64,000 nucleotides of DNA from Flammeovirgaceae bacterium UBA6059 (GCA_002435755.1 DIYH01000008.1:80550-144549); one strand, 5' to 3'. Shown: positions 17,079 through 26,443, numbered from the stretch's first letter. Numbers and translations: made by a program. The notes: a model not told the origin generated them from the sequence alone.

Positions 17079-17167
17079 CTGAAACAAAAGTAATCTGGCC
17101 TCTGTCCTTGGTAAGGGCTGCCTGGTATAGGCGTCCACTAAATATAACACCATATGTGGTCTAACTA

Positions 17168-17953
17168 CTAATACAATGAAGATTTGAGCTGTCTGAAATA
17201 GTCTACACTCTTCAACAGCCTACTCCCATACCAGGAAAACATCTCTCCATCAACGAGCATTATTTTAGCGTCAGGCAACACCTCATTGTACCTGCGAATG
17301 TGCTTCTCTTTATAAGGAAATGGCTCGGAACTCAAAAACAAGTAATCAGGATGAAGAGCACACAATTCGTCATTTGACAACTCAGGATATCTGACCTCTT
17401 CAACAGCATTAGTCAGACCGAGCCTATTGAGCATATCATGGATGAAAGTATTGGGTCCGACAGCCATCATGGGACTTTCCCATATGAGATATGCTACACG
17501 GCCGTACATGAGCCCATCTAGCTTTTTGAACGATGAACGAATATCATTAGCCAGACTCTCTGCCTGCTTGTCAAGCTGAACCAGCTTACCAATGGACCTG
17601 ATCATTTCGATTGCATCATCCAGATGATAGACATCACTCATCCATATAGGAAATCGAGTGGCTAACTCACGTATCTGGTCCTCATCGTTTTCTTCCTTAT
17701 TGCCAATGATCAGATCAGGTTTTAGATCAGCTATACGATCAATATGCAACTTCTTTGTACCTCCAACTATGGGTACTTCATTGACTTGAGCGGCTGGGTG
17801 AATACAGAACTTGGTGCGACCAACCAGTCGGTCCCCCAGACCAAGGTCTATCAACAACTCGGTCTGCGAGGGAACGAGAGACATCACCCTTTGAGAAAAC
17901 AATGGCACCTCTACCTGCCTACCCATCTGATCAATAGTTGTTTTGCTACTCAT
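17168..17953 (-). CDS. periplasmic-binding-protein-like (BtuF/helical-backbone) protein without signal peptide
   Basis: Member of the helical-backbone metal/cofactor-binding proteins that serve ABC importers for cobalamin, haem or siderophores. The 261 residues show VMSLVPSQTELLIDLGLGD at the N-terminus, ADLKPDLIIGNKEEN in the hinge, and a C-terminal lobe with YPELSNDELCALHPDYLF. There is no signal peptide or lipobox, and upstream in-frame codons give none. No permease or ATPase gene is nearby. It could be cytosolic or exported in an unusual way. Alternatively it may bind a cofactor in the cell. It lies 47 bases after the M42 peptidase gene on the same strand. Confidence 0.82.
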   Translation of the reverse strand: MSSKTTIDQMGRQVEVPLFSQRVMSLVPSQTELLIDLGLGDRLVGRTKFCIHPAAQVNEVPIVGGTKKLHIDRIADLKPDLIIGNKEENDEDQIRELATRFPIWMSDVYHLDDAIEMIRSIGKLVQLDKQAESLANDIRSSFKKLDGLMYGRVAYLIWESPMMAVGPNTFIHDMLNRLGLTNAVEEVRYPELSNDELCALHPDYLFLSSEPFPYKEKHIRRYNEVLPDAKIMLVDGEMFSWYGSRLLKSVDYFRQLKSSLY

Positions 17954-18000
17954 CAGCTGTGTTGTATGATTATTCCGGTAGGAGAAAACAAGTATCTCAG

Positions 18001-19071
18001 CTACTTGATGTATCGAAAGTCATGACCGGACTTGAGCTGTGTTACAAACTCGTACATAAGTTTAATCACATTCTCCACATCATCTTTTCTCACCGTTTCC
18101 ACGGTAGTATGCATGTACTTAAGCGGTAGTGAAATGAGTGCGGATGCTACTCCCTCGTTGGAGTAGGCAAAAGCATCAGTATCTGTGCCTGTCGAGCGGG
18201 AAGCGGCCGCCCTCTGGAATGGGATCTTCTTCTTTTCGGCTACCGCAATGACTTCCTTCAGGAGATTATTCTGCACAGCCGGGCCGTAAGTCAGTACCGG
18301 TCCTTTCCCTGACTTTTGATCCCCACTTTCTTTCTTGTCATAAAGCGGGGAATGCGTATCATGACATACGTCTGTCACTATGGCCACATCCGGTTTGATA
18401 CGCTCGGCAATCATCTGAGCACCCCGGAGGCCAATCTCTTCCTGAACGGCATTGACCACATAGAGTCCGAAAGGTAATTGCTTCTTCTTGTCATGGATAC
18501 GTCTGGCCACTTCAGCGATCATAAAGCCACCGATCCTGTTATCCAGAGCCCGTCCTGTAAAATACTTACCGTTGAGCTCCATTAGCTCATCTTCGAAAGT
18601 GATCACACTGCCTACATGAATGCCCAGCTTCTCCACTTCCTCTTTTGATTCGGCACCCACATCGATAAAGATATTTTTCATGGTAGGCGTGGGAGTATCT
18701 TTATTACCTCTCACATGTATGGCTGGCCAACCAAACACACCAGGAACAGCACCATTATCTGTATGGATATTGACTCGTTTCGAGGGAGCGATCATGTGAT
18801 CCGAGCCACCGTTACGAACGACATAGATGTACCCTGAATCCGAGATGTAGTTCACAAACCATGATATCTCGTCAGCATGTGCCTCGATCACTACTTTGTA
18901 CTCTGCTTGAGGGTTGATCACCCCAACCATACTACCGTAAGTGTCCGAGATGTAGTCATCAATATATGGCCTTATATAATCCAACCATATCTGCTGGCCG
19001 GAAGACTCAAAGCCGGTGGGTGCAGCGTTGTTGAGGTATTCGAAAAGGAACTTCTTACTCTTTTTATCCAT
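18001..19071 (-). CDS. M42-family metallo-aminopeptidase
   Basis: Cytosolic two-metal aminopeptidase of the glutamyl/TET type that trims peptides. The 356 residues carry the dimetal-site motif EAHADEISWF (His65, Asp67), GRALDNRIGGF (bridging Asp), AVQEEIGLRGA (catalytic Glu pair), TDVCHDTHSP, and a C-terminal YMHTTVETV (last metal His). Such enzymes often form dodecamers. It lies 14 bases after the acyl-CoA carboxylase gene, and the binding-protein-like gene follows it. Confidence 0.93.
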   Translation of the reverse strand: MDKKSKKFLFEYLNNAAPTGFESSGQQIWLDYIRPYIDDYISDTYGSMVGVINPQAEYKVVIEAHADEISWFVNYISDSGYIYVVRNGGSDHMIAPSKRVNIHTDNGAVPGVFGWPAIHVRGNKDTPTPTMKNIFIDVGAESKEEVEKLGIHVGSVITFEDELMELNGKYFTGRALDNRIGGFMIAEVARRIHDKKKQLPFGLYVVNAVQEEIGLRGAQMIAERIKPDVAIVTDVCHDTHSPLYDKKESGDQKSGKGPVLTYGPAVQNNLLKEVIAVAEKKKIPFQRAAASRSTGTDTDAFAYSNEGVASALISLPLKYMHTTVETVRKDDVENVIKLMYEFVTQLKSGHDFRYIK

Positions 19072-19085
19072 CCCTCAAAAGTAGG

Positions 19086-20636
19086 TCAAAGAGGAATATT
19101 CCCGTGTTTCTTCTTAGGTAGATTGTCTACTTTGTTCTCGAGCATCTTGAAGCTAGCCATCAACTTAATTCGAGTATTGTGAGGAAGAATCACCTCATCA
19201 ATGAAGCCGCGACCTGCCGCAATGAAGGGGTTAGCAAACTTTTCGGTATACTCATCTACTTTCTCATCAAGCTTCTTCGCAGGATCTTCAGCGGCGGCTA
19301 TTTCCTTTTTGAATATGATCTCGGAAGCCCCTTTAGCACCCATCACAGCAATTTCTCCGGTAGGCCATGAGTAGTTGACGTCAGCTCCAATGTGCTTAGA
19401 GTTCATCACATCATACGCTCCTCCGTAAGCTTTACGCGTAATGACTGTGACCCTAGGTACAGTTGCCTCAGAGAAGGCATAGAGCAGTTTAGCACCATTG
19501 GTAATGATACCATTCCATTCCTGATCCGTTCCCGGTAGGAAACCAGGCACATCGACGAGTACGAGCAGTGGTACGTTGAAGCTATCACAGAATCTGACAA
19601 AACGGGCCGCCTTAACACTTGAGTCTATATCAAGCACACCAGCCAGTGATGCAGGATTGTTGCCTACGATCCCTATGCTGCGGCCCCCGAGACGTGCAAA
19701 CCCGACGATGATGTTCTCTGCATAGTTTTTATGTACCTCAAGGAATGAGCCCTGATCCACAATGCCCTCCACCACCTCACGCATGTCATACGGCTGATTA
19801 GGATTGTCAGGCAATATCTTGTCCAGATCAGGTCGTGTCTCGTCAGCCTGCATCTCATAGGCATAGACCGGTGCATCCTCTTCACAATTTTGTGGGATAT
19901 AGCTTAACAGTTGTCTGAGTTTGTTGATGCAGTCCACTTCATTTGAGCACGAGAAGTGAGTTACTCCACTCTTTGTACTGTGTGCCGATGCTCCTCCGAG
20001 TTCTTCAGAAGTGACGGTTTCCTGAGTCACTGTTTTTACCACGTTGGGACCTGTGACAAACATATAGGAGGTGTCCTCCACCATAAAAATGAAGTCAGTG
20101 ATCGCAGGAGAATACACCGCACCACCAGCACAAGGCCCCATGATGGCTGAGAGCTGAGGAACCACACCAGAGGCAAGGGTATTTCGGTAGAAGATATCTG
20201 CATATCCACCCAATGAAACTACACCTTCTTGTATCCTTGCCCCTCCAGAGTCATTGAGACCGATAACCGGCGCTCCATTCTTCATAGCAAGGTCCATGAT
20301 CTTAACGATCTTCTCTGCATGAGTTTCCGATAGGCTACCGCCAAAAACGGTAAAGTCCTGGCTAAACACATAAACCAGACGGCCTTCGATGGTACCATAA
20401 CCCGTAACCACGCCATCACCAAGAAACTTCTGTTTGTCAAGTCCGAAGTTCTTTGCTCTATGAACAACAAACTTGCCTACCTCCTGGAATGAACCTTTAT
20501 CAAGTAGAAGCTCTAGTCGCTCTCGTGCGGTCAACTTGCCTTGGCTATGGTGCTTATCGATCCGCTTTTGTCCTCCACCGAGTAGCGCTTCTTCATTCTT
20601 TTGCTTGAGTAGGTCTATTTTTTCCTGGGTAGTCAT
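19086..20636 (-). CDS. acyl-CoA carboxylase beta (carboxyltransferase) subunit
   Basis: Carboxyltransferase that moves CO2 from biotin to propionyl-CoA or a related acyl-CoA (PccB/MmdA type). I place the start at ATG 20636 (MTTQEKIDLL), giving 516 residues. The frame runs to 20690, but a possible promoter lies between. Both crotonase-fold halves are present: N-terminal GLNDSGGARIQEGV and GPCAGGAVYSPA; C-terminal DVPGFLPGTDQEWNGII and AYGGAYDVMNSKHIGADV. The biotin carrier at 59818 could serve it. Propionyl versus methylmalonyl decarboxylase use cannot be settled here. Confidence 0.92.
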   Translation of the reverse strand: MTTQEKIDLLKQKNEEALLGGGQKRIDKHHSQGKLTARERLELLLDKGSFQEVGKFVVHRAKNFGLDKQKFLGDGVVTGYGTIEGRLVYVFSQDFTVFGGSLSETHAEKIVKIMDLAMKNGAPVIGLNDSGGARIQEGVVSLGGYADIFYRNTLASGVVPQLSAIMGPCAGGAVYSPAITDFIFMVEDTSYMFVTGPNVVKTVTQETVTSEELGGASAHSTKSGVTHFSCSNEVDCINKLRQLLSYIPQNCEEDAPVYAYEMQADETRPDLDKILPDNPNQPYDMREVVEGIVDQGSFLEVHKNYAENIIVGFARLGGRSIGIVGNNPASLAGVLDIDSSVKAARFVRFCDSFNVPLLVLVDVPGFLPGTDQEWNGIITNGAKLLYAFSEATVPRVTVITRKAYGGAYDVMNSKHIGADVNYSWPTGEIAVMGAKGASEIIFKKEIAAAEDPAKKLDEKVDEYTEKFANPFIAAGRGFIDEVILPHNTRIKLMASFKMLENKVDNLPKKKHGNIPL

Positions 20637-20661
20637 GTATTCCACTGTTTTTGTTCGGCCG

Positions 20662-20690
20662 TAAATATATTTCTCAATCTGCCCAAACAA
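20662..20690 (-). promoter_or_regulatory. possible promoter of the carboxylase unit
   Basis: On the minus strand TTG (20688-20690), 18 bases, then TATATTTA (20662-20669), one mismatch from TAnnTTTG. It fits a start at 20636. The remaining divergent gap 20691-20879 shows nothing I can call beyond TATTTTCG at 20855-20862 before the Ppx gene. Confidence 0.3.
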
Positions 20691-20879
20691 AATGAAATTA
20701 TCAGGCCTAAATATGATATATGGTATGAATTGGTAGTTGATCTAATGGTGGCATAACAAGGTGGTAATATTCATTGACCATACTTAACGCACCGAGCAGA
20801 ACTGATCATGGTCGGTAGGCTATGATTGGGGTTCTAAGGCTGGTATTTATTGACTATTTTCGCGGTGTAAAAGAAACTG

Positions 20880-21830
20880 ATGAGAATTGCTGTTATCGAC
20901 ATGGGCACCAATACTTTCCACTTGCTGGTGGCAGAGGTGAGTAACGGACAATTCGAGACCATCTATCGAGAAAAGAGTGCGGTCAAGATAGGAGCAAATG
21001 GCATCAATGATGGACTGATCACCGAAGCGGCTCAGTCCAGAGCGATAAAGACCCTTCGAAGATTTAAACAAATCACTGATGTCGAAAACGTAGATCGCGT
21101 ATTTGCCACTGCCACCAGTGCCATACGTAATGCCAGCAACGGCCAGGAGCTAGTGGATAAGATCAAAGTCGAGACCGGCATCACTACCGGTATTATCAGT
21201 GGTGATGAAGAAGCCCAGCTTATCTACTACGGTGTGGGACATGCGTTGAATCTCGGCGAAGAGACCTCTCTGATCATGGATATTGGTGGGGGTAGTATCG
21301 AATTCATCATCGGTAATGCCAAGGAAATCCTATGGAAACACAGTTTTGAAATTGGTGGCCAGCGAATGATCGAACGGTTTCATAGGCATGACCCTATTCT
21401 TGATAATGAACGGGAGGCCGTAGAAGCGTATCTGAAAGAAAACCTGAGCCTGCTATTCGAAAAAGTATCAACTTATAAGCCAGGTACACTGGTAGGCTCT
21501 TCAGGTACTTTTGATACGCTAAGTGATATTTTTAGAGTGCAGGAAGGCCTTGAAAAGTCACCTGATGCTACCGAGTTTCCTTTGACCCTGGAAGGCTTCA
21601 ACAGAATTGCTGATGAAATCATCACTAAAAACCGTGATCAGCGCCTTGCCATACCAGGAATGATAGAGCTTAGGGTCGACATGATAGTGGTAGCGGTGAT
21701 TCTCATCAACTTTGTATTGACCCACTCGGGAATAGAAAAAATCCGTGTCTCGGCCTATGCTCTAAAAGAAGGAGTGTTGTTGAACACGATACATCAGCTG
21801 GCCAAGCAAGCTTCCGTGAACAAAGTCTAG
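20880..21830 (+). CDS. Ppx/GppA-family phosphatase (exopolyphosphatase-like)
   Basis: Actin-fold phosphatase that acts on polyphosphate and/or pppGpp. The 316 residues make only the two N-terminal ribonuclease-H-like lobes, lacking the C-terminal HD part of E. coli Ppx. Motifs are AVIDMGTNTFHLL (phosphate-1), FATATSAIRNASN, MDIGGGSIEFI (phosphate-2) and VGSSGTFDTLSDIF. The short form is common in Bacteroidota. It stands alone between divergent and downstream units, with the ATG at 20880 defining a normal N-terminus. Confidence 0.92.
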   Translation: MRIAVIDMGTNTFHLLVAEVSNGQFETIYREKSAVKIGANGINDGLITEAAQSRAIKTLRRFKQITDVENVDRVFATATSAIRNASNGQELVDKIKVETGITTGIISGDEEAQLIYYGVGHALNLGEETSLIMDIGGGSIEFIIGNAKEILWKHSFEIGGQRMIERFHRHDPILDNEREAVEAYLKENLSLLFEKVSTYKPGTLVGSSGTFDTLSDIFRVQEGLEKSPDATEFPLTLEGFNRIADEIITKNRDQRLAIPGMIELRVDMIVVAVILINFVLTHSGIEKIRVSAYALKEGVLLNTIHQLAKQASVNKV

Positions 21831-21877
21831 CCATTCCCACAATTGTTTGATTGATTAGTTTGTCACAATCCTGATCT

Positions 21878-22951
21878 ATGTACACCGCAGCACAGCTAAC
21901 TGACTTCTCAAGAAGAATATTAGAAGAAATTGGTTATTCAACCGAAATGGCCCAATTAGGAGCTAAAGTATTAGTAAGCGCCGACCTTCGCGGAGTAGAC
22001 AGTCATGGTGTAGCTCGACTCTCCGGTTACATAAGACTTTGGGAAAAAGGTCGCGTCAACAGTACGCCCGATATCAAAATAGTACACGAAACACCCTCTA
22101 CAGCTGTGCTTGATGGTGATGCAGCTCTCGGCCTCATGGTCGCCCCAAAAGCTATGGAAATTGCCATGAGTAAGGCTGAACAAGTGGGTACCGGATGGGT
22201 AAGTGTCAAAAACTCAAATCACTATGGGATCGCGGGCTATCACTCTATGATGGCACTCAAAAAGGACATGATCGGTCTCTCAATGACCAATGCAAGTCCC
22301 CTGGTTGCTCCGACTTATTCTGCTGAACGTTTGCTGGGCACCAATCCGATTTCCGTGGCTATTCCTACAAGAAATCAACCTCCGTTCGTAGCTGATATGG
22401 CTACTACCACTGCAGCCAACGGCAAACTGGAGGTTCTCCAAAGGAAGCATATGGAAGCTCCTCAAGGTTGGATCCAATCCAAAGAAGGACAACCAACAAC
22501 CAATGCCTTCGGAGTGAAAGAAGGTGGTGCTCTATTGCCGCTAGGTGGAGATAAAGAGCATGGCTCTCATAAGGGCTACATTCTCGGATCGATAGTGGAT
22601 ATCTTCTCAGCAGTATTAAGTGGTGCTAACTACGGCCCCTGGGTCCCACCATTTGTAGCTTTCCTTGATCCATCAGATGATCCTGTGGGAGAAGGCATAG
22701 GGCATTTCTTTGGTGTCATGAGGGTGGACGCTTTTCGGCCAAAGGATGACTTCCTTGATCATATGGACAACTGGATAGACAGATTTCGCAATTCGAAAAC
22801 CACTTCAGGGTATGACAGGGTGCTAATCCCTGGAGATCCTGAAAGAGAAATGGAGGCTGACCGCCTTCAGAACGGGATTCCGCTTCTAGCTCCTGTAGTG
22901 GAGGACCTGACCAAGCTAGGAGAGAAGTTCGGAGTAGTCTTTGAGACTTAA
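21878..22951 (+). CDS. Ldh-family (malate/lactate-type) NAD(P)-dependent dehydrogenase
   Basis: Member of the LDH2/MDHG2 family, distinct from Rossmann-fold lactate dehydrogenases; it oxidises a 2-hydroxyacid such as malate, lactate or ureidoglycolate. The 357 residues carry the catalytic region GVDSHGVARLSGYIRLW (active-site His), WVSVKNSNHYGIAGY (substrate/cofactor loop), LLGTNPISVAIPT and DMATTTAANGKLE. The exact substrate cannot be told. Its stop overlaps that of the convergent outer-membrane gene by four bases. Confidence 0.9.
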   Translation: MYTAAQLTDFSRRILEEIGYSTEMAQLGAKVLVSADLRGVDSHGVARLSGYIRLWEKGRVNSTPDIKIVHETPSTAVLDGDAALGLMVAPKAMEIAMSKAEQVGTGWVSVKNSNHYGIAGYHSMMALKKDMIGLSMTNASPLVAPTYSAERLLGTNPISVAIPTRNQPPFVADMATTTAANGKLEVLQRKHMEAPQGWIQSKEGQPTTNAFGVKEGGALLPLGGDKEHGSHKGYILGSIVDIFSAVLSGANYGPWVPPFVAFLDPSDDPVGEGIGHFFGVMRVDAFRPKDDFLDHMDNWIDRFRNSKTTSGYDRVLIPGDPEREMEADRLQNGIPLLAPVVEDLTKLGEKFGVVFET

Positions 22952-23493
22952 AACCCTACCGTAATACCTCCTCTTATGATCCAGGGACTTGCGTATGGAG
23001 ACTCCCCGCTGTTAGCATAGGAAAAATTGTACATGGCAGTGATAATGAACGCAGCATTGCGCCCTATAGGTTGTGCGATACCGCCACCGGCTAAGAAACT
23101 GTTAAAATCAAATCTCTGTGTTTCACCCACAGCGACTGGAAACTCAAAGTTGAGGTATTCATATTCCACTTGAAGAAATACCGGAGCACGCACCAGGTAC
23201 CTGGCAAAAAGACTTGCCCCATAGTCGTTGGTCTTTAACGAAGGGTTTACCCGTTTGTAGTTCGAGTATCGATAGGTCAGGTTGACCCCACCTGCCAGCC
23301 TATCAGTGACTCGATAGCCAATAACCGGCGAAACGTTGACCCAATCAACATCACCAAAACCGAACCCCAGACCTCCTCCTGTGAAGACCCTGTCTCTCCA
23401 GCTTGACTCTTGCGTTATGGGCTGCTCACTATACTGTGCTATAGAGAGGTGTGCAGTCAGCAGTAAGCCAACCACCAATAAAAATCTGTTCAT
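22948..23493 (-). CDS. small outer-membrane beta-barrel protein
   Basis: 181 residues with a signal peptide (about 1-20, ending LSIAQ) and alternating beta strands (VSPVIGYRVTDRLAGGVNLTYRY, split over strands; SLFARYLVRAPVFLQVEYEYL), ending in GGITVGF. It resembles the 8-strand OmpA/porin-type barrels of Bacteroidota. Function unknown. Its ATG overlaps the stop of the division gene as TAATG, so it is translated with it. Confidence 0.8.
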   Translation of the reverse strand: MNRFLLVVGLLLTAHLSIAQYSEQPITQESSWRDRVFTGGGLGFGFGDVDWVNVSPVIGYRVTDRLAGGVNLTYRYSNYKRVNPSLKTNDYGASLFARYLVRAPVFLQVEYEYLNFEFPVAVGETQRFDFNSFLAGGGIAQPIGRNAAFIITAMYNFSYANSGESPYASPWIIRGGITVGF

Positions 23494-23786
23494 TATTCTT
23501 CTTCTACTACTACAAATACGTCCTCATTCTCCTTTTTCATGAAGTACTTCTCACGAGCAAACTTTTCCAGAAGGCCGTCATTGTTAAGCAGCGCTTCACG
23601 TTCGCTCTTCACTTCTACGATTTTTTGTTCGTAGTAGTTCTTCTCCTTCTCCATCTCCTTCAGTTTTTTTCTCAGTACATACTGAGAATAGAAGTCGTTT
23701 GAGTCGATAAAAAGCATCCAAATCAAAAAGAACGTCCCAACAAGAAAGTAGAAGTTGGTCAAGAATTTTGGCACCTGTCGGAACAT
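23493..23786 (-). CDS. FtsB/DivIC-type septum formation protein
   Basis: Small bitopic protein of the divisome, linking FtsL/FtsQ-like partners at the septum. The 97 residues show a short N-terminus, one membrane helix (about 10-28, FYFLVGTFFLIWMLFI), then a coiled coil (about 35-65, LRKKLKEMEKEKNYYEQKI) and the family's LEKFAREKYFMKKENEDVF ending. Size and layout match DivIC/FtsB. The gene lies after the enolase terminator, so it must have its own promoter. TATTTTTA (a near -7 box) occurs upstream but is not convincing. Confidence 0.87.
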   Translation of the reverse strand: MFRQVPKFLTNFYFLVGTFFLIWMLFIDSNDFYSQYVLRKKLKEMEKEKNYYEQKIVEVKSEREALLNNDGLLEKFAREKYFMKKENEDVFVVVEEE

Positions 23787-23871
23787 AGCAGTCTATTTGT
23801 ACTTTAAAAATAGGAAAATGGTCGTCAATTAAAAAAACGTTGCTCCAGCATGGTTCATTGAGCAAGCTTCC

Positions 23872-23908
23872 AAAAAAGAAGGCCAATGATAGTTTATCAC
23901 TGGCCTTC
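23872..23908 (-). terminator. terminator after eno
   Basis: GAAGGCCA (23878-23885) pairs with TGGCCTTC (23901-23908), with an inner TGATA/TATCA extension and one mismatch. On the minus strand it is followed by six T (23872-23877). It ends the carA-eno transcript. Confidence 0.88.
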
Positions 23909-23930
23909 AGGTGATTATTTAATCAGAAAC

Positions 23931-25208
23931 TTAACTCTGAGGATATACTGCTGTCTCTGCAAGTTCTTCTTCAATCCTAAGCAGCTGATTGTACTTTGCC
24001 ATTCTATCAGATCTTGACATAGATCCTGTCTTGATCTGTCCGGCGTTAGTTGCTACCGCAATATCAGCGATCGTATTGTCCTCAGTTTCTCCAGATCGAT
24101 GGGAAACTACGGCTGTCCAACCGGCTTTATGCGCCATTTCAATAGCTGCCAGCGTTTCCGATAGGGAACCTATCTGGTTGACCTTGATTAAAATAGAGTT
24201 GCCACATTTTTCTTCTATGCCTCGCTTCAGGAATTTGACATTAGTCACTAAAAGGTCATCTCCGACTAGTTGGCATTTGTCTCCAATCTTAGCAGTCAGC
24301 AATTGCCAGCCTTCCCAGTCGTTTTCATCACAACCGTCCTCTATGCTATCAATAGGATACTTCTCAACCAATTCGGCCAGGTAGTCTACCTGCTCCTCAC
24401 GTGACCTGATCACTCCACTCTCTCCTTCGAACTTCTTGTAGTCATACTTACCATCAACATAGAATTCTGATGAAGCACAATCCATTGCGATAGTGATATC
24501 TGATCCAACTTTGTAACCGGCCTGATCGATGGCTTTAAGCACACTATCAAGCGCCTCTTCAGTACCTCCCGAGAAGTTAGGAGCAAAGCCACCTTCATCA
24601 CCAACGGCAGTACTCAACCCTTTGTCTTTGATTATCTTCTTAAGATTATGGAATACCTCAGCTCCCATTCTTAGTGCTTCAGAAAGGCTCGGGGCACCTA
24701 CTGGACGGATCATAAACTCCTGGAAAGCAATTGGCGCGTCAGAGTGCGAACCACCATTGATGATATTCATCATTGGTACTGGTAGTACATGTGCATTTAC
24801 CCCACCGATGTATCTGAAGAGTGGCATACCGAGCTCTTCCGCAGCAGCTTTGGCTACCGCCAATGACACTCCGAGGATAGCGTTCGCCCCAAGCTTAGAT
24901 TTGGTCTCTGTTCCATCTAAGTCAATCATCAGTTGATCAATGAACTTTTGATCAAATACTGACAGACCAATCAATTCATTGGCAATAACATCATTGACAT
25001 TATCAACGGCTTTAGTCACTCCTTTACCCAAGTAACGTGACTTATCTCCGTCCCTAAGCTCTACAGCTTCATTCACTCCTGTGGAGGCTCCTGACGGAAC
25101 AGCAGCCCTTCCAAGAATTCCATTTTCGGTAACGATATCAACTTCAACTGTAGGGTTGCCCCTTGAGTCAAGGATTTGACGGGCGTGTATGCTTTCTATC
25201 AAGCTCAT
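23931..25208 (-). CDS. eno: enolase
   Basis: Glycolytic enzyme interconverting 2-phosphoglycerate and phosphoenolpyruvate. The 425 residues have all family marks: ARQILDSRGNPTVEVD at the N-terminus, AVGDEGGFAPN, the metal-ligand segments AMDCASSEFY and SIEDGCDEND, catalytic Lys in LIKVNQIGSL, and the signature SHRSGETEDNTIADIAVA. It is four bases downstream of carA and ends in a strong terminator. Confidence 0.98.
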   Translation of the reverse strand: MSLIESIHARQILDSRGNPTVEVDIVTENGILGRAAVPSGASTGVNEAVELRDGDKSRYLGKGVTKAVDNVNDVIANELIGLSVFDQKFIDQLMIDLDGTETKSKLGANAILGVSLAVAKAAAEELGMPLFRYIGGVNAHVLPVPMMNIINGGSHSDAPIAFQEFMIRPVGAPSLSEALRMGAEVFHNLKKIIKDKGLSTAVGDEGGFAPNFSGGTEEALDSVLKAIDQAGYKVGSDITIAMDCASSEFYVDGKYDYKKFEGESGVIRSREEQVDYLAELVEKYPIDSIEDGCDENDWEGWQLLTAKIGDKCQLVGDDLLVTNVKFLKRGIEEKCGNSILIKVNQIGSLSETLAAIEMAHKAGWTAVVSHRSGETEDNTIADIAVATNAGQIKTGSMSRSDRMAKYNQLLRIEEELAETAVYPQS

Positions 25209-25212
25209 AATT

Positions 25213-26316
25213 TCAATTGTTTTGTTTCATTAATTGTACAAAATCATCAAATAAGTACCTCGAGTCATGCGGTCCTGGCGATGACTCTGGGTGGTATTGC
25301 ACTGAAAATGCAGGTTTATCAGTGAGTCTGATCCCTGCTACAGTCTGATCATTTAAGTTGATATGGGTTAATGTTACGTTATCTTGTTTATCAATATCTT
25401 CTGCCTTTACGGCAAAACCATGGTTCTGACTGGTGATCTCACATTTGCCTGATACCAGGTTTTTGACTGGGTGATTGAGACCTCTATGGCCATGGTGCAT
25501 TTTGTAAGTGCCTATTCCACATGCTTCTGCAAGCACCTGATGTCCAAGGCAGATGCCAAAAAGTGGCTTATTATTTTCCAATATTTGGGATACCGTGGTA
25601 GTGGCATATTCCATGACACTCGGGTCACCAGGTCCATTGGATATAAAGTAGCCATTCGGAGACCATTTTTGCATCTCATCAAAAGTGGTGCTGGCCGGAA
25701 AGACCTTGCACTGAACCCCTCTTGAGGTGAGGTTCTTGAGGATCGATTTTTTGCACCCTAGATCTAACACAGCCACTTTCAGCCCTCCATTGTCACCTAG
25801 CAGATAGGGTTCGGTAGTCGTCACTTTAGATGAAAGCTCCAATTTCTCCATACTCGGTACTTTAGCAAGGAGCTGCTTAAGCTCTTCAATGCTCTTTCCG
25901 TCACTGGAGATGATAGCGTTCATCGCACCTTTACTACGAATATGTCGAACAATAGCTCTGGTATCCAGATCAGCAATACCTACCGTGTTATGACTCTTCA
26001 AATAATCATCGAGACTAGTCTCACCCGTCTTTCTACTGTATATCTCCGAAAACACATTGATTACTAACCCACTGATCTTTGGTTGTTCCGATTCTTGCTC
26101 TTCATCTGTAGCTCCGTAGTTACCAATGTGGGAGGTGGTGTTGACCACAATCTGACCATAATAAGAGGGATCAGTATAGATCTCCTGATATCCTGTCATG
26201 CCCGTATTGAAACATATTTCCCCAGTCGAGGTGCCAATATGACCTATGGCAACACCTTCGAAGTGGGTACCATCTTCAAGTAATAGTACAGCTGGCTGTC
26301 GGGATTCATGTTTCAT
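25213..26316 (-). CDS. carA: carbamoyl-phosphate synthase small subunit
   Basis: Glutaminase subunit that feeds ammonia to CarB for pyrimidine and arginine synthesis. The 367 residues consist of an N-terminal CPSase small domain (GYQEIYTDPSYYGQIV) and a class I amidotransferase domain with nucleophile Cys in FGICLGHQVLAEACG and the catalytic His/Glu in SVQYHPESSPGP. carB is not in the window. Pairing with eno in one transcript is odd but clear from the four-base gap. Confidence 0.97.
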   Translation of the reverse strand: MKHESRQPAVLLLEDGTHFEGVAIGHIGTSTGEICFNTGMTGYQEIYTDPSYYGQIVVNTTSHIGNYGATDEEQESEQPKISGLVINVFSEIYSRKTGETSLDDYLKSHNTVGIADLDTRAIVRHIRSKGAMNAIISSDGKSIEELKQLLAKVPSMEKLELSSKVTTTEPYLLGDNGGLKVAVLDLGCKKSILKNLTSRGVQCKVFPASTTFDEMQKWSPNGYFISNGPGDPSVMEYATTTVSQILENNKPLFGICLGHQVLAEACGIGTYKMHHGHRGLNHPVKNLVSGKCEITSQNHGFAVKAEDIDKQDNVTLTHINLNDQTVAGIRLTDKPAFSVQYHPESSPGPHDSRYLFDDFVQLMKQNN

Positions 26317-26340
26317 TCAGAGGGTGGTTTATTTGTGCTT

Positions 26341-26348
26341 CAAAAGTA
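26341..26348 (-). promoter_or_regulatory. possible -7 box for carA-eno
   Basis: TACTTTTG on the minus strand matches TAnnTTTG and ends 24 bases before the carA ATG. The nearest TTG is only 12 bases upstream, so the -33 part does not fit. Confidence 0.3.
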
Positions 26349-26386
26349 TAAATTCTCGTCCAATCAGTACAGCAGAATCATATAAC

Positions 26387-26423
26387 AAAAAAGGGATTAA
26401 GCCAGCTTGGCCTAATCCCTTTT
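26387..26423 (-). terminator. terminator of the S10-spc-alpha ribosomal unit
   Basis: AAAAGGGATTA (26389-26399) pairs with TAATCCCTTTT (26413-26423), with a further GCC/GGC closing and one mismatch. On the minus strand it is followed by TTTTTTG. It lies 20 bases after the rplQ stop. Confidence 0.88.
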
Positions 26424-26443
26424 AACTTGATTATGATATCGTT

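Noticed and set aside
17079..17167. Short palindromic pieces between aroA and the binding-protein gene as a terminator
   Set aside because: Stems of only four to five pairs and no T-tract; not strong enough to list.
20637..20690. Longer start of the carboxyltransferase at 20690
   Set aside because: A likely promoter lies between the two starts, and the normal N-terminus begins at 20636.
23596..23886. Open frame overlapping the FtsB-like gene on the same strand
   Set aside because: Out of frame with a clear FtsB/DivIC protein and running into the eno terminator.
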